Positions 28,016-37,041 of a stretch of DNA of 64,000 nt are shown piece after piece. Origin of the DNA: Pantoea sp. BAV 3049 (GTDB taxonomy: Bacteria; Pseudomonadota; Gammaproteobacteria; Enterobacterales; Enterobacteriaceae); assembly GCF_009765445.1 (NCBI RefSeq), contig NZ_WHOY01000031.1, forward strand, positions 1,445,007-1,509,006, in the 5' to 3' direction. A program made the translations under genes and the position numbers. How positions within the stretch are numbered: the stretch's first letter is position 1; every line of letters begins with the position of its first letter. The notes below the pieces were generated by a model. That model made no database searches. It worked only from the letters and a program-made list of their open reading frames with translations, and was not told the DNA's origin.

Positions 28016-28876
28016 GTGACGCTACTGATTGTCACCACAATTTTGTGGGCATTTTCCTTCAGCCTGATTGGCGAATATCTGGCCGGGCAGGTAGATACCT
28101 GGTTCTCGGTCCTGATCCGCCTGCTGCTGGCCGCTGTCGTGTTTCTGCCGTTCCTGCGCTGGCGTGGGTACAGGGCTTCAACGCTGTTGCTGTATATGGC
28201 GGTGGGAGCTTTGCAACTGGGGATCATGTATCTCATCAGCTTCCAGGCTTATCTCTATCTCAGCGTGTCGGAGCTGTTGCTGTTTACCGTGATGACGCCG
28301 CTGTATGTGACACTTATTTATGATTTGCTGGCAGGGCGCGGCATTCGATTTGGTTATGCGCTCAGCGCGCTGTTGGCGGTGGCGGGTGCAGCCATTATCC
28401 GTTATGACAAAGTCAGCGATCACTTCTGGTTTGGTCTGCTGCTGGTCCAGCTGGCCAATATCTGTTTTGCGGTGGGCATGGTGGGTTACAAGCGCCTGCA
28501 GGAAACACGTCCGATGCCGCAGCATACAGCCTTTTCATGGTTCTATATCGGTGCGGTCAGCGTGGCGATAGTGGCCTGGTTCCTGTGGGGAAATCCGCAT
28601 AAATTACCGACCACTACCTTCCAGTGGGGCATTCTGATCTGGCTGGGGGTTGCGGCTTCTGGTCTGGGCTATTTTATGTGGAACTACGGTGCAACTCAGG
28701 TGGATGCGGGTACGCTGGGGATTATGAATAATATGCATGTGCCTGCCGGACTGCTGGTTAATTTGGCGATCTGGCAACAGCAGCCGCACTGGCCAAGTTT
28801 CATTATTGGCTCAGCGGTTATATTTTCATCGTTATGGGTTCACCGACACTGGATAATTAAAAAGAGCACGGTTTAA
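28016..28876 (+). CDS. yigM: YigM, EamA-family carrier (probable biotin importer)
   Basis: An inner-membrane protein with about ten helices, close to E. coli YigM, which is reported to import biotin. The conserved core starts at TLLIVTTILWAFSFSLIGEYL; later blocks YGATQVDAGTLGIMNNMHV and SLWVHRHW are family-typical. Position before metR (after yigL in E. coli) agrees. The start is uncertain: GTG 28016 fits the family N-terminus (286 aa); ATG 27926 (316 aa) or ATG 27887 (329 aa) would add a second hydrophobic stretch that may overlap the promoter. Confidence 0.85.
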   Translation: MTLLIVTTILWAFSFSLIGEYLAGQVDTWFSVLIRLLLAAVVFLPFLRWRGYRASTLLLYMAVGALQLGIMYLISFQAYLYLSVSELLLFTVMTPLYVTLIYDLLAGRGIRFGYALSALLAVAGAAIIRYDKVSDHFWFGLLLVQLANICFAVGMVGYKRLQETRPMPQHTAFSWFYIGAVSVAIVAWFLWGNPHKLPTTTFQWGILIWLGVAASGLGYFMWNYGATQVDAGTLGIMNNMHVPAGLLVNLAIWQQQPHWPSFIIGSAVIFSSLWVHRHWIIKKSTV

Positions 28877-28886
28877 ATATTATTAG

Positions 28887-28920
28887 ACATCGGGAAGGTT
28901 AAAACTTCCCGATGTTGTTT
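28887..28920. terminator. Bidirectional terminator between yigM and the microcin-like gene
   Basis: ACATCGGGAAG / CTTCCCGATGT is a perfect 11-bp stem with a 7-nt loop. TGTTT follows on the plus strand, and the minus strand runs into an AT-rich CTAATAATATTTAA stretch. It lies between the ends of the two convergent genes. Confidence 0.75.
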
Positions 28921-28929
28921 GCTGGTGAT

Positions 28930-29178
28930 TTATTTAACCAGTGAACCAAGCGCATCAATCACTTTATTAATCTGAGTTTCAATCAGACCGCCAATGCGGC
29001 TGCCCAGATCCTGGCCTGCTGCAGAAGCCTGATCCTCGGTGTATCCCAGATCGGTCAGTGCAGAAGAAGCGGATTTAAAAATATTGGTAAAAAGCGAACC
29101 GAAAAAATTAGCCGCTCCGTCCTGGATTTTACCTGCGCCGCTGACTTCATTAATTTCAGAAACGTTCAGTTCTCTCAT
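28930..29178 (-). CDS. Putative microcin-type peptide with double-glycine leader
   Basis: This small gene encodes 82 residues. The first 16, MRELNVSEINEVSGAG, match class II microcin leaders (for example the remembered MREITLNEMNNVSGAG of microcin L) in length, in the MRE start and in the Gly-Ala-Gly processing end. The predicted mature part has 66 residues, no cysteine, is rich in Gly/Ala/Ser, slightly acidic, and forms likely amphipathic segments (FFGSLFTNIFKSASSAL and IETQINKVIDALGSLVK). An AAGGA ribosome site lies 8 nt before the ATG. AT-rich upstream DNA has -10-like TATAAT (29259-29264) and ATTGTT/TTGACT-like elements. No peptidase-ABC exporter or obvious immunity gene is adjacent. Secretion and toxicity are inferred. 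Confidence 0.75.
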   Translation of the reverse strand: MRELNVSEINEVSGAGKIQDGAANFFGSLFTNIFKSASSALTDLGYTEDQASAAGQDLGSRIGGLIETQINKVIDALGSLVK

Positions 29179-29357
29179 GATTAATTCCTTTTCATGGTGA
29201 TTTATTTAATTGGTTTGGGGCCCCTTAAAAGATTATTGCTGCGCAATGGATAAGTCAAATTATATTAAATGCTTGCTTAAAATCTTATGGAATGATTGGA
29301 AGTGGGAGGTTTTATTGTTTCTTAAATAACAGTAGTATTATTTTAAAACAGAAATAA

Positions 29358-29378
29358 TGGGCAGCCCTGAGGCTGCCG
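29358..29378 (-). terminator. Probable terminator of the DUF1456 gene
   Basis: GGCAGCC / GGCTGCC stem (29360-29366 with 29371-29377) with a CTGA loop. On the minus strand it is followed by CATTATTTCTGTTTT, a weak T-rich tract, just after the stop codon. Confidence 0.55.
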
Positions 29379-29384
29379 TTAAAT

Positions 29385-29864
29385 TCAGGCTGGTTTGCTG
29401 GCAGAAGGACGAACTTTCATGGTCAGCCCTTTCAGGAAATTACGTAAAATCTGGTCACCGCACTCACGGTAATTTTTATGGCCCGGCTTGCGGAAAATCG
29501 CCCCAATTTCAGACTGACCGACAGCAAAATCCGCCAGCTTGAGGATCTCAAGGATATCGGTTGTTTTCAGATCGAACGCCACGCGAAGTTTCTTCACGAT
29601 GATGTTATTGGTCATCTTGCGTTCAATCGACGGCTCCGGCGCGTCCTCGCTTTTGCCGCGACGCTGGAAAATCAGGCCGTTAAGAAAATAACCCATCACC
29701 ACATCCGGGCAGGCACGGAAGCCGGGCTCATCATCTTTCTTCAGAAAGCTGTGCACTTCGGCTTCGGAGACTTCAGTGTCGGCCAGTGCCAGGATGGCTA
29801 CAACCTGGGCATCGTTTAACTGAAGCATGTAGCGCACGCTGCGCAGGACGTCGTTATTAGTCAT
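29385..29864 (-). CDS. YehS-like DUF1456 protein
   Basis: A 159-residue cytosolic protein with two copies of the DUF1456 helical unit: TNNDVLRSVRYMLQLND ... FLNGLIFQRRG and TNNIIVKKLRVAFDLKT ... NFLKGLTMKVR. The same architecture is seen in E. coli YehS. Function unknown. In E. coli yehS is elsewhere, so its place next to metR is specific to this lineage. The start at 29864 (MTNND) fits the repeat boundary; a start 21 bp upstream is possible. Confidence 0.85.
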   Translation of the reverse strand: MTNNDVLRSVRYMLQLNDAQVVAILALADTEVSEAEVHSFLKKDDEPGFRACPDVVMGYFLNGLIFQRRGKSEDAPEPSIERKMTNNIIVKKLRVAFDLKTTDILEILKLADFAVGQSEIGAIFRKPGHKNYRECGDQILRNFLKGLTMKVRPSASKPA

Positions 29865-29903
29865 AAAACTCTCATCAGGGAACAAAGGGCATTGGGCGCA
29901 TTA

Positions 29904-30030
29904 TATACCCTTCATACTTGAAGTTGCAGCTGTGTTGGCTGCACGAGCGCACCCCAGTCACTTACTTGAGTAAGCTCCTGGGGATTTGCTCGCTGGCCGC
30001 CTTGCTGCAACTCCAATTATTTTGGCTATA
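29904..30030. repeat. 127-bp palindromic intergenic element (MITE-like)
   Basis: The two ends are imperfect inverted copies: TATACCCTTCATACTTGAAG and the complement of the right end, TATAGCCAAAATAATTGGAG, both continuing into TTGCAG. The centre holds CCCCAG...TTACTTGAGTAA...CTGGGG. The whole can fold into one long hairpin. I recognise this sequence type as a dispersed palindromic repeat common between genes of Yersinia, Serratia, Pectobacterium and Erwinia. No coding capacity. It lies between the DUF1456 gene and metR. Confidence 0.75.
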
Positions 30031-30053
30031 GATAAGAGGGCGGCAGAAACAGG

Positions 30054-30089
30054 AAAACCGCCAGCAAAACCGCCAGCAAAACGCTGGCG
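30054..30089 (-). terminator. metR terminator with duplicated 3' arm
   Basis: On the minus strand CGCCAGC-TTTT-type loop pairs with GCTGGCG and is followed by GTTTT (30066-30089). A 12-bp tandem copy of the arm plus tract (AAAACCGCCAGC on plus, 30054-30065 and 30066-30077) provides a second possible partner and a second T tract. Confidence 0.7.
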
Positions 30090-30095
30090 ATGCAT

Positions 30096-31034
30096 TCAGA
30101 GCGGCAGAGGCGAGGGCAGCGGTGTCCCCGGCTGCGAGGCATCCCGCACCAGCGGCAGGTGATCGCAGGCATGCTGGCGGGCAGAGCGGATAAAGGCTTC
30201 CACGACCGGCTGGCGCTGCTCACCGTCGCGCACTGCAGCGTATAAGCGGCTCCACAGGCCATCTCCCAGGGTTTTGGTTACCACCAGTCCCTGATGTTCA
30301 AAGCTTTCCACCACCCAATGCGGCAGCGCGGCAATCCCCATCCCGGCGGAGACCATCTGAATCAACAGCAGCGTGTTATCGACACTTTTCAATGCCGGGC
30401 TGACGCCCGCAGGCTGCAGGAAATGCCGCCAGATATCCAGGCGCTGACGCTGCACCGGATAGATCATCAGTACTTCATTCGCCAGATCCTCAGGTGAAAT
30501 ATGTTCAACCTGCGCCAGCGGATGGTCCGGAGCCAGCACCAGACGCACCTCAAAATCAAACATCGGTGAATAGAACAGCCCGCTGCGCGGCAGGATATCC
30601 GAGGTCAGCACCACGTCCAGCTCGCCCTGTTGCAGTGCAGGCTGCGGGTCAAAGGTTACGCCGGATTTGAAATCCATTACCACCTGCGGCCAGCTCTGGC
30701 GGAAGTTGCTCAGCGCCGGGGTCAGCCACTGAATGCAGCTGTGGCACTCAATGGCGATGCGCAGCGTGGTCTGGTGCGGCTCATGACAGGCCTGCAACGC
30801 ATGCTGGATCTGCGGCAGTACCTGCTCGGCGAGATGCAGCAGAATTTCACCCTGCGGCGTAAAGCGCAGCGGCTGACTTTTGCGCACGAATAAACGAAAG
30901 CCCAGACGCTGTTCCAGGTCGCTGAACTGATGGGATAACGCCGACTGCGTTTGATGGAGCTGCGCCGCCGCAGCGGCCAGCGAACCAGTATTTCGCAGCG
31001 CCTGCAGCGTCCGCAGGTGTTTGAGTTCGATCAT
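30096..31034 (-). CDS. metR: LysR-type regulator MetR
   Basis: MetR activates metE, metA, glyA and others with homocysteine as coeffector. The 312-residue protein has the LysR winged helix-turn-helix at about 1-60 ([31 protein letters not shown]) and the periplasmic-binding-like effector domain after about 90. It is divergent from metE over 135 bp, as in E. coli, which puts its autoregulatory site in the shared region. The C-terminal tail (after about residue 300) is Pro/Leu-rich and lineage-specific. Confidence 0.95.
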   Translation of the reverse strand: MIELKHLRTLQALRNTGSLAAAAAQLHQTQSALSHQFSDLEQRLGFRLFVRKSQPLRFTPQGEILLHLAEQVLPQIQHALQACHEPHQTTLRIAIECHSCIQWLTPALSNFRQSWPQVVMDFKSGVTFDPQPALQQGELDVVLTSDILPRSGLFYSPMFDFEVRLVLAPDHPLAQVEHISPEDLANEVLMIYPVQRQRLDIWRHFLQPAGVSPALKSVDNTLLLIQMVSAGMGIAALPHWVVESFEHQGLVVTKTLGDGLWSRLYAAVRDGEQRQPVVEAFIRSARQHACDHLPLVRDASQPGTPLPSPLPL

Positions 31035-31046
31035 GAGAGTCCTTCA
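31034..31046. promoter_or_regulatory. MetR-like site in the metR/metE region
   Basis: TGAG-AGTCC-TTCA matches the MetR consensus TGAA-N5-TTCA with one mismatch. It touches the metR start codon, so it may serve autorepression; a degenerate second copy (TGAA-CAATT-TGCG) lies at 31056-31068. Confidence 0.45.
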
Positions 31047-31098
31047 CATCGACAATGAACAATTTGCGCTTGTGGTTATTACAGTACCTGCTGATTAT

Positions 31099-31122
31099 AG
31101 ATGTGTAAACATCTGGACGTCT
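31099..31122. promoter_or_regulatory. Three tandem Met boxes (MetJ operator)
   Basis: Three adjacent 8-mers, AGATGTGT, AAACATCT and GGACGTCT, match the MetJ box AGACGTCT at five, five and seven positions. MetJ with S-adenosylmethionine binds tandem boxes cooperatively. Position between metR and metE fits repression of both by methionine excess. Confidence 0.8.
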
Positions 31123-31169
31123 AAAAGCCTGATTGCAACGACAATGGGCGGCAACTGAGGAAAGAACTG

Positions 31170-33440
31170 ATGACAATACTGAACCATACGCTCGGCTTCC
31201 CACGTGTTGGGCTGCGCCGCGAACTGAAAAAAGCTCAGGAAAGCTACTGGGCAGGGAACAGCACTCAGGAAGAACTGCTGGCTGTTGGCCGTGAACTGCG
31301 TGCCCGCCACTGGCAGCAGCAGAAACAGGCCGGTGTGGACCTGGTGCCGGTTGGCGATTTCGCCTGGTACGATCATGTCCTGACCACCAGCCTGCTGCTC
31401 GGCAACGTGCCTGCCCGTCACCAGAACAAAGACGGTTCTGTCGATCTGGATACCTTATTCCGTCTGGGCCGTGGCCGTGCACCAACCGGTGAACCGGCAG
31501 CCGCGGCTGAAATGACCAAATGGTTTAACACCAACTATCACTACATGGTGCCTGAGTTCACTCAAGGTCAGCAGTTCAAGCTGAGCTGGACTCAATTGCT
31601 GGATGAAGTGGATGAAGCACTGACCCTGGGCCACAAAGTGAAACCTGTTCTGTTAGGTCCGGTAACCTATTTGTGGCTGGGCAAAGTGAAAGGCGAGCAG
31701 TTTGATCGCCTGAGCCTGCTGAAAGACATTCTGCCGGTATACCAGCAGGTGCTACACGCCCTGGCTAAGCGCGACATCGAATGGGTGCAGATCGACGAAC
31801 CTGCGCTGGTGCTGGAGCTGCCACCGGAGTGGCTGAACGCCTTCAAACCGGCTTATGAAGCCTTGCAGGGTAAAACCAAACTGCTGCTGACTACCTACTT
31901 CGAAAGCGCTGGCACCAACATCGACACCATCCGTGCGCTGCCAGTACAGGGTCTGCACGTTGATCTCATTCACGGTAAAGACGATATCGCCGTGCTGAAT
32001 GACAAAGTGCCTGCCGACTGGCTGCTGTCCGTTGGGGTAATCAACGGTCGAAATGTCTGGCGTGCGGATCTGAGCAGCTGGTTTGAACGTCTGCAGCCTC
32101 TGGCCGGTAAGCGCCAGCAGCTGTGGATTGGTTCATCCTGTTCACTGTTGCACAGCCCAATCGATCTCAGCACTGAAACCCGCCTGGACGATGAGGTGAA
32201 AAGCTGGTTTGCCTTCGCCCTGCAGAAATGTGCCGAGCTGTCGCTACTGAGCAACGCGCTGAACAACAACAATCCGCAGTCGCTGGAAGCGTGGAGCGCG
32301 CCAATCCGTGCCCGTCGTAACTCAACCCGCGTTCACAATGCTGCGGTTGGCAAACGTCTGGCGGCAATTGTGGCGAAAGACAGCCAGCGCGACAGCAGCT
32401 ACAACGTGCGTGCCAAAGCCCAGCGCGATCGCTTCCAGCTGCCGGCATGGCCAACCACCACCATTGGCTCTTTCCCACAGACCACTGAGATCCGCAGCCT
32501 GCGCCTGGACTTCAAACAGGGCCGCCTGGATGGCAGCCACTACCGCACCGGCATCGCTGAGCATATCAGGCAGGCCATCGTGGAGCAGGAGCGCTTAGGG
32601 CTGGACGTGCTGGTTCACGGCGAAGCGGAACGTAATGACATGGTTGAATACTTCGGTGAGAACCTGGACGGCTTTGCCTTTACCCAGAACGGCTGGGTGC
32701 AGAGCTATGGTTCACGCTGCGTGAAGCCACCGGTGATTATCGGCGATGTCAGCCGTCCTGAAGCCATCACCGTTGAGTGGGCGAAGTATGCCCAGTCTCT
32801 GACCGAAAAACCGGTCAAGGGTATGCTGACCGGTCCGGTCACCATTCTGTGCTGGTCGTTCCCACGTGAAGACGTTTCACGTGAAATCATCGCCAAACAG
32901 ATTGCTCTGGCGCTGCGTGATGAAGTGGAAGATCTGGAAAAAGCCGGTATCGGCATCATCCAGATTGATGAGCCAGCCCTGCGTGAAGGCCTGCCGCTGC
33001 GTCAGTCCGACTGGGCCGCGTACCTGGAGTGGGCCGTTGATGCCTTCCGTCTGAACGCCGCTGTGGCGCAGGACGATACGCAGATCCACACCCACATGTG
33101 TTACTGCGAGTTCAACGACATCATGGATTCCATTGCGGCACTGGATGCGGATGTGATCACCATCGAAACGTCCCGCTCAGATATGGAGCTGCTGGAGTCG
33201 TTCGAAGAGTTTGAATATCCGAATGAAATTGGCCCGGGCGTATATGACATTCACTCACCTAACGTGCCGACCGTAGAATGGATGGAGGAGCTGCTGCTGA
33301 AAGCCGCACAGCGCATTCCCGGTGAGCGTCTGTGGGTGAACCCGGACTGTGGCCTGAAAACACGCGGCTGGACGGAAACTCGTCAGGCGCTGGCTAACAT
33401 GGTGAAAGCGGCGCAGAACCTGCGTAAAGCAGAAGCCTGA
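31170..33440 (+). CDS. metE: Cobalamin-independent methionine synthase
   Basis: MetE transfers a methyl group from 5-methyltetrahydropteroyl-triglutamate to homocysteine. The 756-residue protein has two barrel domains. The C-terminal zinc site is complete: HTHMCYC supplies His and Cys, [11 protein letters not shown] the Glu, and [11 protein letters not shown] the last Cys. The N-terminal [18 protein letters not shown] binds folate. It starts at ATG 31170 after GAGGAAAG and is followed by a strong terminator. Confidence 0.97.
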   Translation: MTILNHTLGFPRVGLRRELKKAQESYWAGNSTQEELLAVGRELRARHWQQQKQAGVDLVPVGDFAWYDHVLTTSLLLGNVPARHQNKDGSVDLDTLFRLGRGRAPTGEPAAAAEMTKWFNTNYHYMVPEFTQGQQFKLSWTQLLDEVDEALTLGHKVKPVLLGPVTYLWLGKVKGEQFDRLSLLKDILPVYQQVLHALAKRDIEWVQIDEPALVLELPPEWLNAFKPAYEALQGKTKLLLTTYFESAGTNIDTIRALPVQGLHVDLIHGKDDIAVLNDKVPADWLLSVGVINGRNVWRADLSSWFERLQPLAGKRQQLWIGSSCSLLHSPIDLSTETRLDDEVKSWFAFALQKCAELSLLSNALNNNNPQSLEAWSAPIRARRNSTRVHNAAVGKRLAAIVAKDSQRDSSYNVRAKAQRDRFQLPAWPTTTIGSFPQTTEIRSLRLDFKQGRLDGSHYRTGIAEHIRQAIVEQERLGLDVLVHGEAERNDMVEYFGENLDGFAFTQNGWVQSYGSRCVKPPVIIGDVSRPEAITVEWAKYAQSLTEKPVKGMLTGPVTILCWSFPREDVSREIIAKQIALALRDEVEDLEKAGIGIIQIDEPALREGLPLRQSDWAAYLEWAVDAFRLNAAVAQDDTQIHTHMCYCEFNDIMDSIAALDADVITIETSRSDMELLESFEEFEYPNEIGPGVYDIHSPNVPTVEWMEELLLKAAQRIPGERLWVNPDCGLKTRGWTETRQALANMVKAAQNLRKAEA

Positions 33441-33460
33441 TTTCAGTGTAGTTGTGCTCA

Positions 33461-33484
33461 GGGCGCCGTCAGGCGCCCTTTTTA
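33461..33484 (+). terminator. metE terminator
   Basis: GGGCGCC-GTCA-GGCGCCC followed by TTTTT. Confidence 0.9.
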
Positions 33485-33488
33485 ATGG

Positions 33489-34316
33489 TTATTCCACGCC
33501 GTGCTGCTTAAACCACGCCAGCATCCGCTGCCAGCCATCCTTCGCGGACTCCTGGTGATAGCTGGGGCGGTAGTCGGCATTGAAAGCGTGTCCGGCATCA
33601 GGATAGACCACGATTTCAGATTTTGAATTGGCTGCCCGCAGCGCCTGGCGCATAGTTTCCACCGTATCCTGCGGGATGCTGTCATCTTTCCCACCGTACA
33701 GACCCAGCACCGGCGCAGTCAGATCGACAGCGATATCGACCGGCTGCTTCTGCTGCTTCATGGTTTTATCACCGACCAGCTTGCCGTACCAGGCCACGGC
33801 AGCCTTCAGCTGTGGATTGTGCGCGGCGTACAGCCAGGTGATCCGCCCGCCCCAGCAGAAGCCGGTCGCGGCCATATTGCGCATATCGCCGCCGTGGCGG
33901 GAGGCCCAGTTGGCCACGTGATCCAGGTCGGCCAGCACCTGAGAATCCGGCACTTTGCTGACCAGCTCACTAAACAGCGTCGGAATATCGTTGTAATCCT
34001 GAGGATCGCCCTGACGGAAGTAGAGTTCCGGCGCTATCGCCATATAACCGTCCAGCGCCAGACGGCGGCAGATATCGCGAATATGCTCATGCACGCCAAA
34101 GATCTCCTGCACCACCAGAATCACCGGCAGGGGGCCGCTGGCGTAACGGGGCTTTGCGTGAAACGCGGGCATGTTTTCACCCTGAGTCGGGATGGAGGTT
34201 TCTCCAGACAGGATGGCGTCACTTTCGGTCGTGATGGTAGTCGATGCGGCAGGCGATACCGCAGGAGCGAACCCATTATTGCTCATTTTTTGAGTCATAT
34301 TATCTTCGGTTTTCAT
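33489..34316 (-). CDS. ysgA: Dienelactone hydrolase family protein YsgA
   Basis: An alpha/beta-hydrolase of 275 residues. The Cys-type nucleophile sits in GFCWGG (Cys154), with Asp211 (GKDDSIP) and His243 (AGHAFN) completing the triad; Glu71 in VVQEIFG is the conserved partner of dienelactone hydrolases. The physiological substrate of enteric YsgA is unknown. The N-terminal 45 residues are low-complexity, as in E. coli. It sits convergent with metE, as in E. coli. The start at 34316 has GGAGAGG upstream. Confidence 0.9.
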   Translation of the reverse strand: MKTEDNMTQKMSNNGFAPAVSPAASTTITTESDAILSGETSIPTQGENMPAFHAKPRYASGPLPVILVVQEIFGVHEHIRDICRRLALDGYMAIAPELYFRQGDPQDYNDIPTLFSELVSKVPDSQVLADLDHVANWASRHGGDMRNMAATGFCWGGRITWLYAAHNPQLKAAVAWYGKLVGDKTMKQQKQPVDIAVDLTAPVLGLYGGKDDSIPQDTVETMRQALRAANSKSEIVVYPDAGHAFNADYRPSYHQESAKDGWQRMLAWFKQHGVE

Positions 34317-34465
34317 TGTCCTCTCCGTGCATGCATTAGCGCAATCAGCTAACTATAGCCAGGATTACGTTTGGGCCAGGTGCTTGCTCTCTTCTCATCT
34401 TTACCACTGGCAAAGAGGATCCGGCGGGGCAAGTTGTGGCACGCCGGGAGGAAAGAGTGATTAAA

Positions 34466-34481
34466 TGTGAGTGATATCACT
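34466..34481 (+). promoter_or_regulatory. CRP site upstream of udp
   Basis: TGTGA-GTGATA-TCACT matches the CRP consensus TGTGA-N6-TCACA at all but the last base. In E. coli udp is controlled by CRP together with CytR; the perfect position here, 125 bp before the start codon, agrees. Confidence 0.8.
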
Positions 34482-34484
34482 CTT

Positions 34485-34518
34485 TTATGCATATTTGATG
34501 TAACTTTCATTATGCATA
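34485..34518 (+). repeat. 9-bp direct repeats between CRP site and udp
   Basis: TTATGCATA occurs at 34485-34493 and again at 34510-34518, 25 bp apart. The core ATGCAT resembles the octamer half-sites used by CytR. One copy could also serve as a -10 element. Confidence 0.4.
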
Positions 34519-34605
34519 GTGAGTCCTCTCACACAATACCGGTCAGATTTCCGTTACTGTGGCGCTCCTACCTCGCGCCACCTTTTGCCGTCACAGGAGT
34601 TTGCA

Positions 34606-35367
34606 ATGGCACAGTCAGACGTTTTTCACCTGGGTTTAACACAAGCAGATTTGCAGGGAGCTACTCTGGCCATCGTGCCTGGCGATCCCGAGCGGGTTAA
34701 GAAAATTGCCGCACTGATGGACAATGCCGTGCATCTGGCTTCCCACCGGGAATTCACCACCTGGCGTGCCGAGATTGGCGGCAAAGCCGTGATCGTCTGC
34801 TCCACCGGAATTGGCGGCCCTTCCACCTCTATCGCCGTGGAAGAGTTGGCTCAACTGGGTGTGCGTACGTTCCTGCGCGTCGGTACTACTGGTGCCATCC
34901 AGCCAGAAATCAATGTCGGTGACGTGCTGGTGACGACCGGATCGGTGCGTCTGGACGGTGCCAGCCTGCACTTTGCCCCGCTGGAATTCCCGGCAGTGGC
35001 AGACTTTGCCTGTACTACCGCACTGGTCGAAGCCGCTAAAGAGGCCGGGGCCAAAACCCATATCGGCATCACCGCTTCCTCAGATACCTTCTATCCGGGG
35101 CAGGAGCGTTACGACACTTATTCCGGCCGGGTCGTCAGCCGCTTCCAGAACTCGATGAAAGAGTGGCAGCAGATGGGCGTGCTGAACTATGAAATGGAAT
35201 CGGCAACCTTGCTGACCATGTGCGCCAGCCAGGGCCTGCGTGCCGGTATGGTGGCCGGGGTCATCGTAAATCGCACTCAGCAGGAAATCCCTGATGCGGA
35301 AATGATGAAGAAAACCGAAAGCGATGCAGTGCGTATTGTGGTTGACGCTGCCCGTAAGCTGCTCTGA
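34606..35367 (+). CDS. udp: Uridine phosphorylase
   Basis: Udp splits uridine into uracil and ribose-1-phosphate. The 253-residue protein equals E. coli in length. Phosphate and base-site segments are intact: [35 protein letters not shown], and [11 protein letters not shown], which holds the ribose-binding Glu and Met. The start at 34606 is preceded by CAGGAG; a frame 87 bp longer would cover the promoter. Confidence 0.97.
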   Translation: MAQSDVFHLGLTQADLQGATLAIVPGDPERVKKIAALMDNAVHLASHREFTTWRAEIGGKAVIVCSTGIGGPSTSIAVEELAQLGVRTFLRVGTTGAIQPEINVGDVLVTTGSVRLDGASLHFAPLEFPAVADFACTTALVEAAKEAGAKTHIGITASSDTFYPGQERYDTYSGRVVSRFQNSMKEWQQMGVLNYEMESATLLTMCASQGLRAGMVAGVIVNRTQQEIPDAEMMKKTESDAVRIVVDAARKLL

Positions 35368-35440
35368 TCGTTTTTATCTGGACATTCATACAGTGCCGCT
35401 CTACCTTTTCCCGTAGTTAAGTACGTGCGGGAGAAATAGC

Positions 35441-36967
35441 GTGGATGCAACAATCAGTTACGGCATCTGTATTGGCCTGGCCGGGCTGCTGGCAGGCTGG
35501 TTAATTGCCTCGTTCAGAAGCCAGCGGCTTTCAGCCCGGCAGGAAACGGAACGGCTGCTGCTGCTGCAGTCGGCCGAACAGTTACAGCAGGAGCGTGGAC
35601 GGCTGGTTCAGCAAATTGAAGATCAGCAGCAGGCGCAAAAACAGAACGAGCTGGAGCTGCGCCAGCTGCACGGCTCACTCTCTGCCGCGCAGGAAAAGCT
35701 GCATCACCTCGACCACTGGCGTCATGAAGCCGAGCAGCTTACCCGTGAGCTGCGCAACCAGCTGGAAATCAGCAGCGCTCAGGAAGCGGAGCTTCGCGAA
35801 GTCACCATCCGTCTGGAAGAGACGCGCATGGCGGCAGAGGAGAAGCAGCGCCTGCTGACCAATAGCGAGCAGCGCCTCAACGCCCAGTTTGAAAACCTCG
35901 CAAATCGCATCTTTGAAAACAGTGGCCGCCGGGTCGATGAACAAAACCGGCAGAGCCTTAATGGCCTGATCGCACCGCTGCGAGAGCAGCTGGAAGGCTT
36001 CCGTCGCCAGGTGCAGGAAGGCTTCGGCCAGGAAGCTCGTGAGCGTCACACCCTCTCCCATGAAATCCGTAACCTTCAGCAGCTCAACGCGCAGATGGCG
36101 CAGGAAGCGATTAACCTTACTAAAGCGCTGAAAGGCGATAATAAAACCCAGGGCAACTGGGGAGAAGTGGTGCTGAGCCGGGTGCTGGAAGCTTCCGGCC
36201 TGCGGGAAGGCCATGAGTACGAAACCCAGGTCAATATCCAGCTGGAACAGAACGGGCGCATGCAGCCGGACGTTATCGTGCGCCTGCCGCAGGGCAAGGA
36301 CGTGGTCATTGATGCCAAGATGACGCTGGTCGCCTACGAACGCTATTTTAACGGCGAGGATGAGGCTACGCGGGAAGCGGCCATCAGTGAGCATATCGCC
36401 GCCATCAGGGGCCATCTCCGCCTGCTGAGCCGTAAAGATTATCAACAATTGCCCGGTTTACGCTCGCTGGATTATGTGTTGATGTTTATCCCGGTTGAAC
36501 CGGCCTTCCTGTTAGCCATCGATCGCCAGCCCGAGCTGATCAACGAAGCGCTGAACCTGAATATTATGCTGGTCAGCCCAACCACGCTGTTGGTGGCGCT
36601 GCGCACCATTAATAATTTGTGGCGCTATGAACATCAGAGCCGCCATGCCCAGCGAATTGCCGACCGGGCAGCGAAGCTGTATGACAAAATGCGCCTGTTT
36701 GTCGATGACATGTCGGCAATGGGGCAGAACCTGGACCGGGCGCAGGACAGCTACCGACAGGCGATGAAAAAGCTGTCGGAAGGGCGAGGTAATCTGATTG
36801 CCCAGACCGAAAGCTTCCGCCAGTTAGGGGTGGAGGTGAAACGGCCAATCAATCCCCGACTGGTCGAGCAGGCGATGCCGGAAACCCCTGAAGAGTCAGA
36901 GGATGAGTGGAATGACGGGCTCTTTGACGCAGAGGAAAAAAGTGGGTCAGCGCGCGTGAATGAATAA
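35441..36967 (+). CDS. rmuC: DNA recombination protein RmuC
   Basis: RmuC limits recombination between inverted repeats. The 508-residue product begins with a membrane anchor (about 6-24), followed by a long Gln/Glu/Leu-rich coiled coil (about 30-165) and the nuclease-like RmuC domain, with [18 protein letters not shown] and [11 protein letters not shown] carrying the conserved acidic and Lys residues. Translation starts at GTG 35441 after GGGAG. It is longer than E. coli RmuC (475 aa), mainly through the coiled coil. Confidence 0.95.
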   Translation: MDATISYGICIGLAGLLAGWLIASFRSQRLSARQETERLLLLQSAEQLQQERGRLVQQIEDQQQAQKQNELELRQLHGSLSAAQEKLHHLDHWRHEAEQLTRELRNQLEISSAQEAELREVTIRLEETRMAAEEKQRLLTNSEQRLNAQFENLANRIFENSGRRVDEQNRQSLNGLIAPLREQLEGFRRQVQEGFGQEARERHTLSHEIRNLQQLNAQMAQEAINLTKALKGDNKTQGNWGEVVLSRVLEASGLREGHEYETQVNIQLEQNGRMQPDVIVRLPQGKDVVIDAKMTLVAYERYFNGEDEATREAAISEHIAAIRGHLRLLSRKDYQQLPGLRSLDYVLMFIPVEPAFLLAIDRQPELINEALNLNIMLVSPTTLLVALRTINNLWRYEHQSRHAQRIADRAAKLYDKMRLFVDDMSAMGQNLDRAQDSYRQAMKKLSEGRGNLIAQTESFRQLGVEVKRPINPRLVEQAMPETPEESEDEWNDGLFDAEEKSGSARVNE

Positions 36968-37041
36968 ACCGCAAGGCCGTGCCTGACCTGCGCGACTCTG
37001 ATACACTTGGCAGAATATTGATTGCAGAGCAGGCAAAACAA

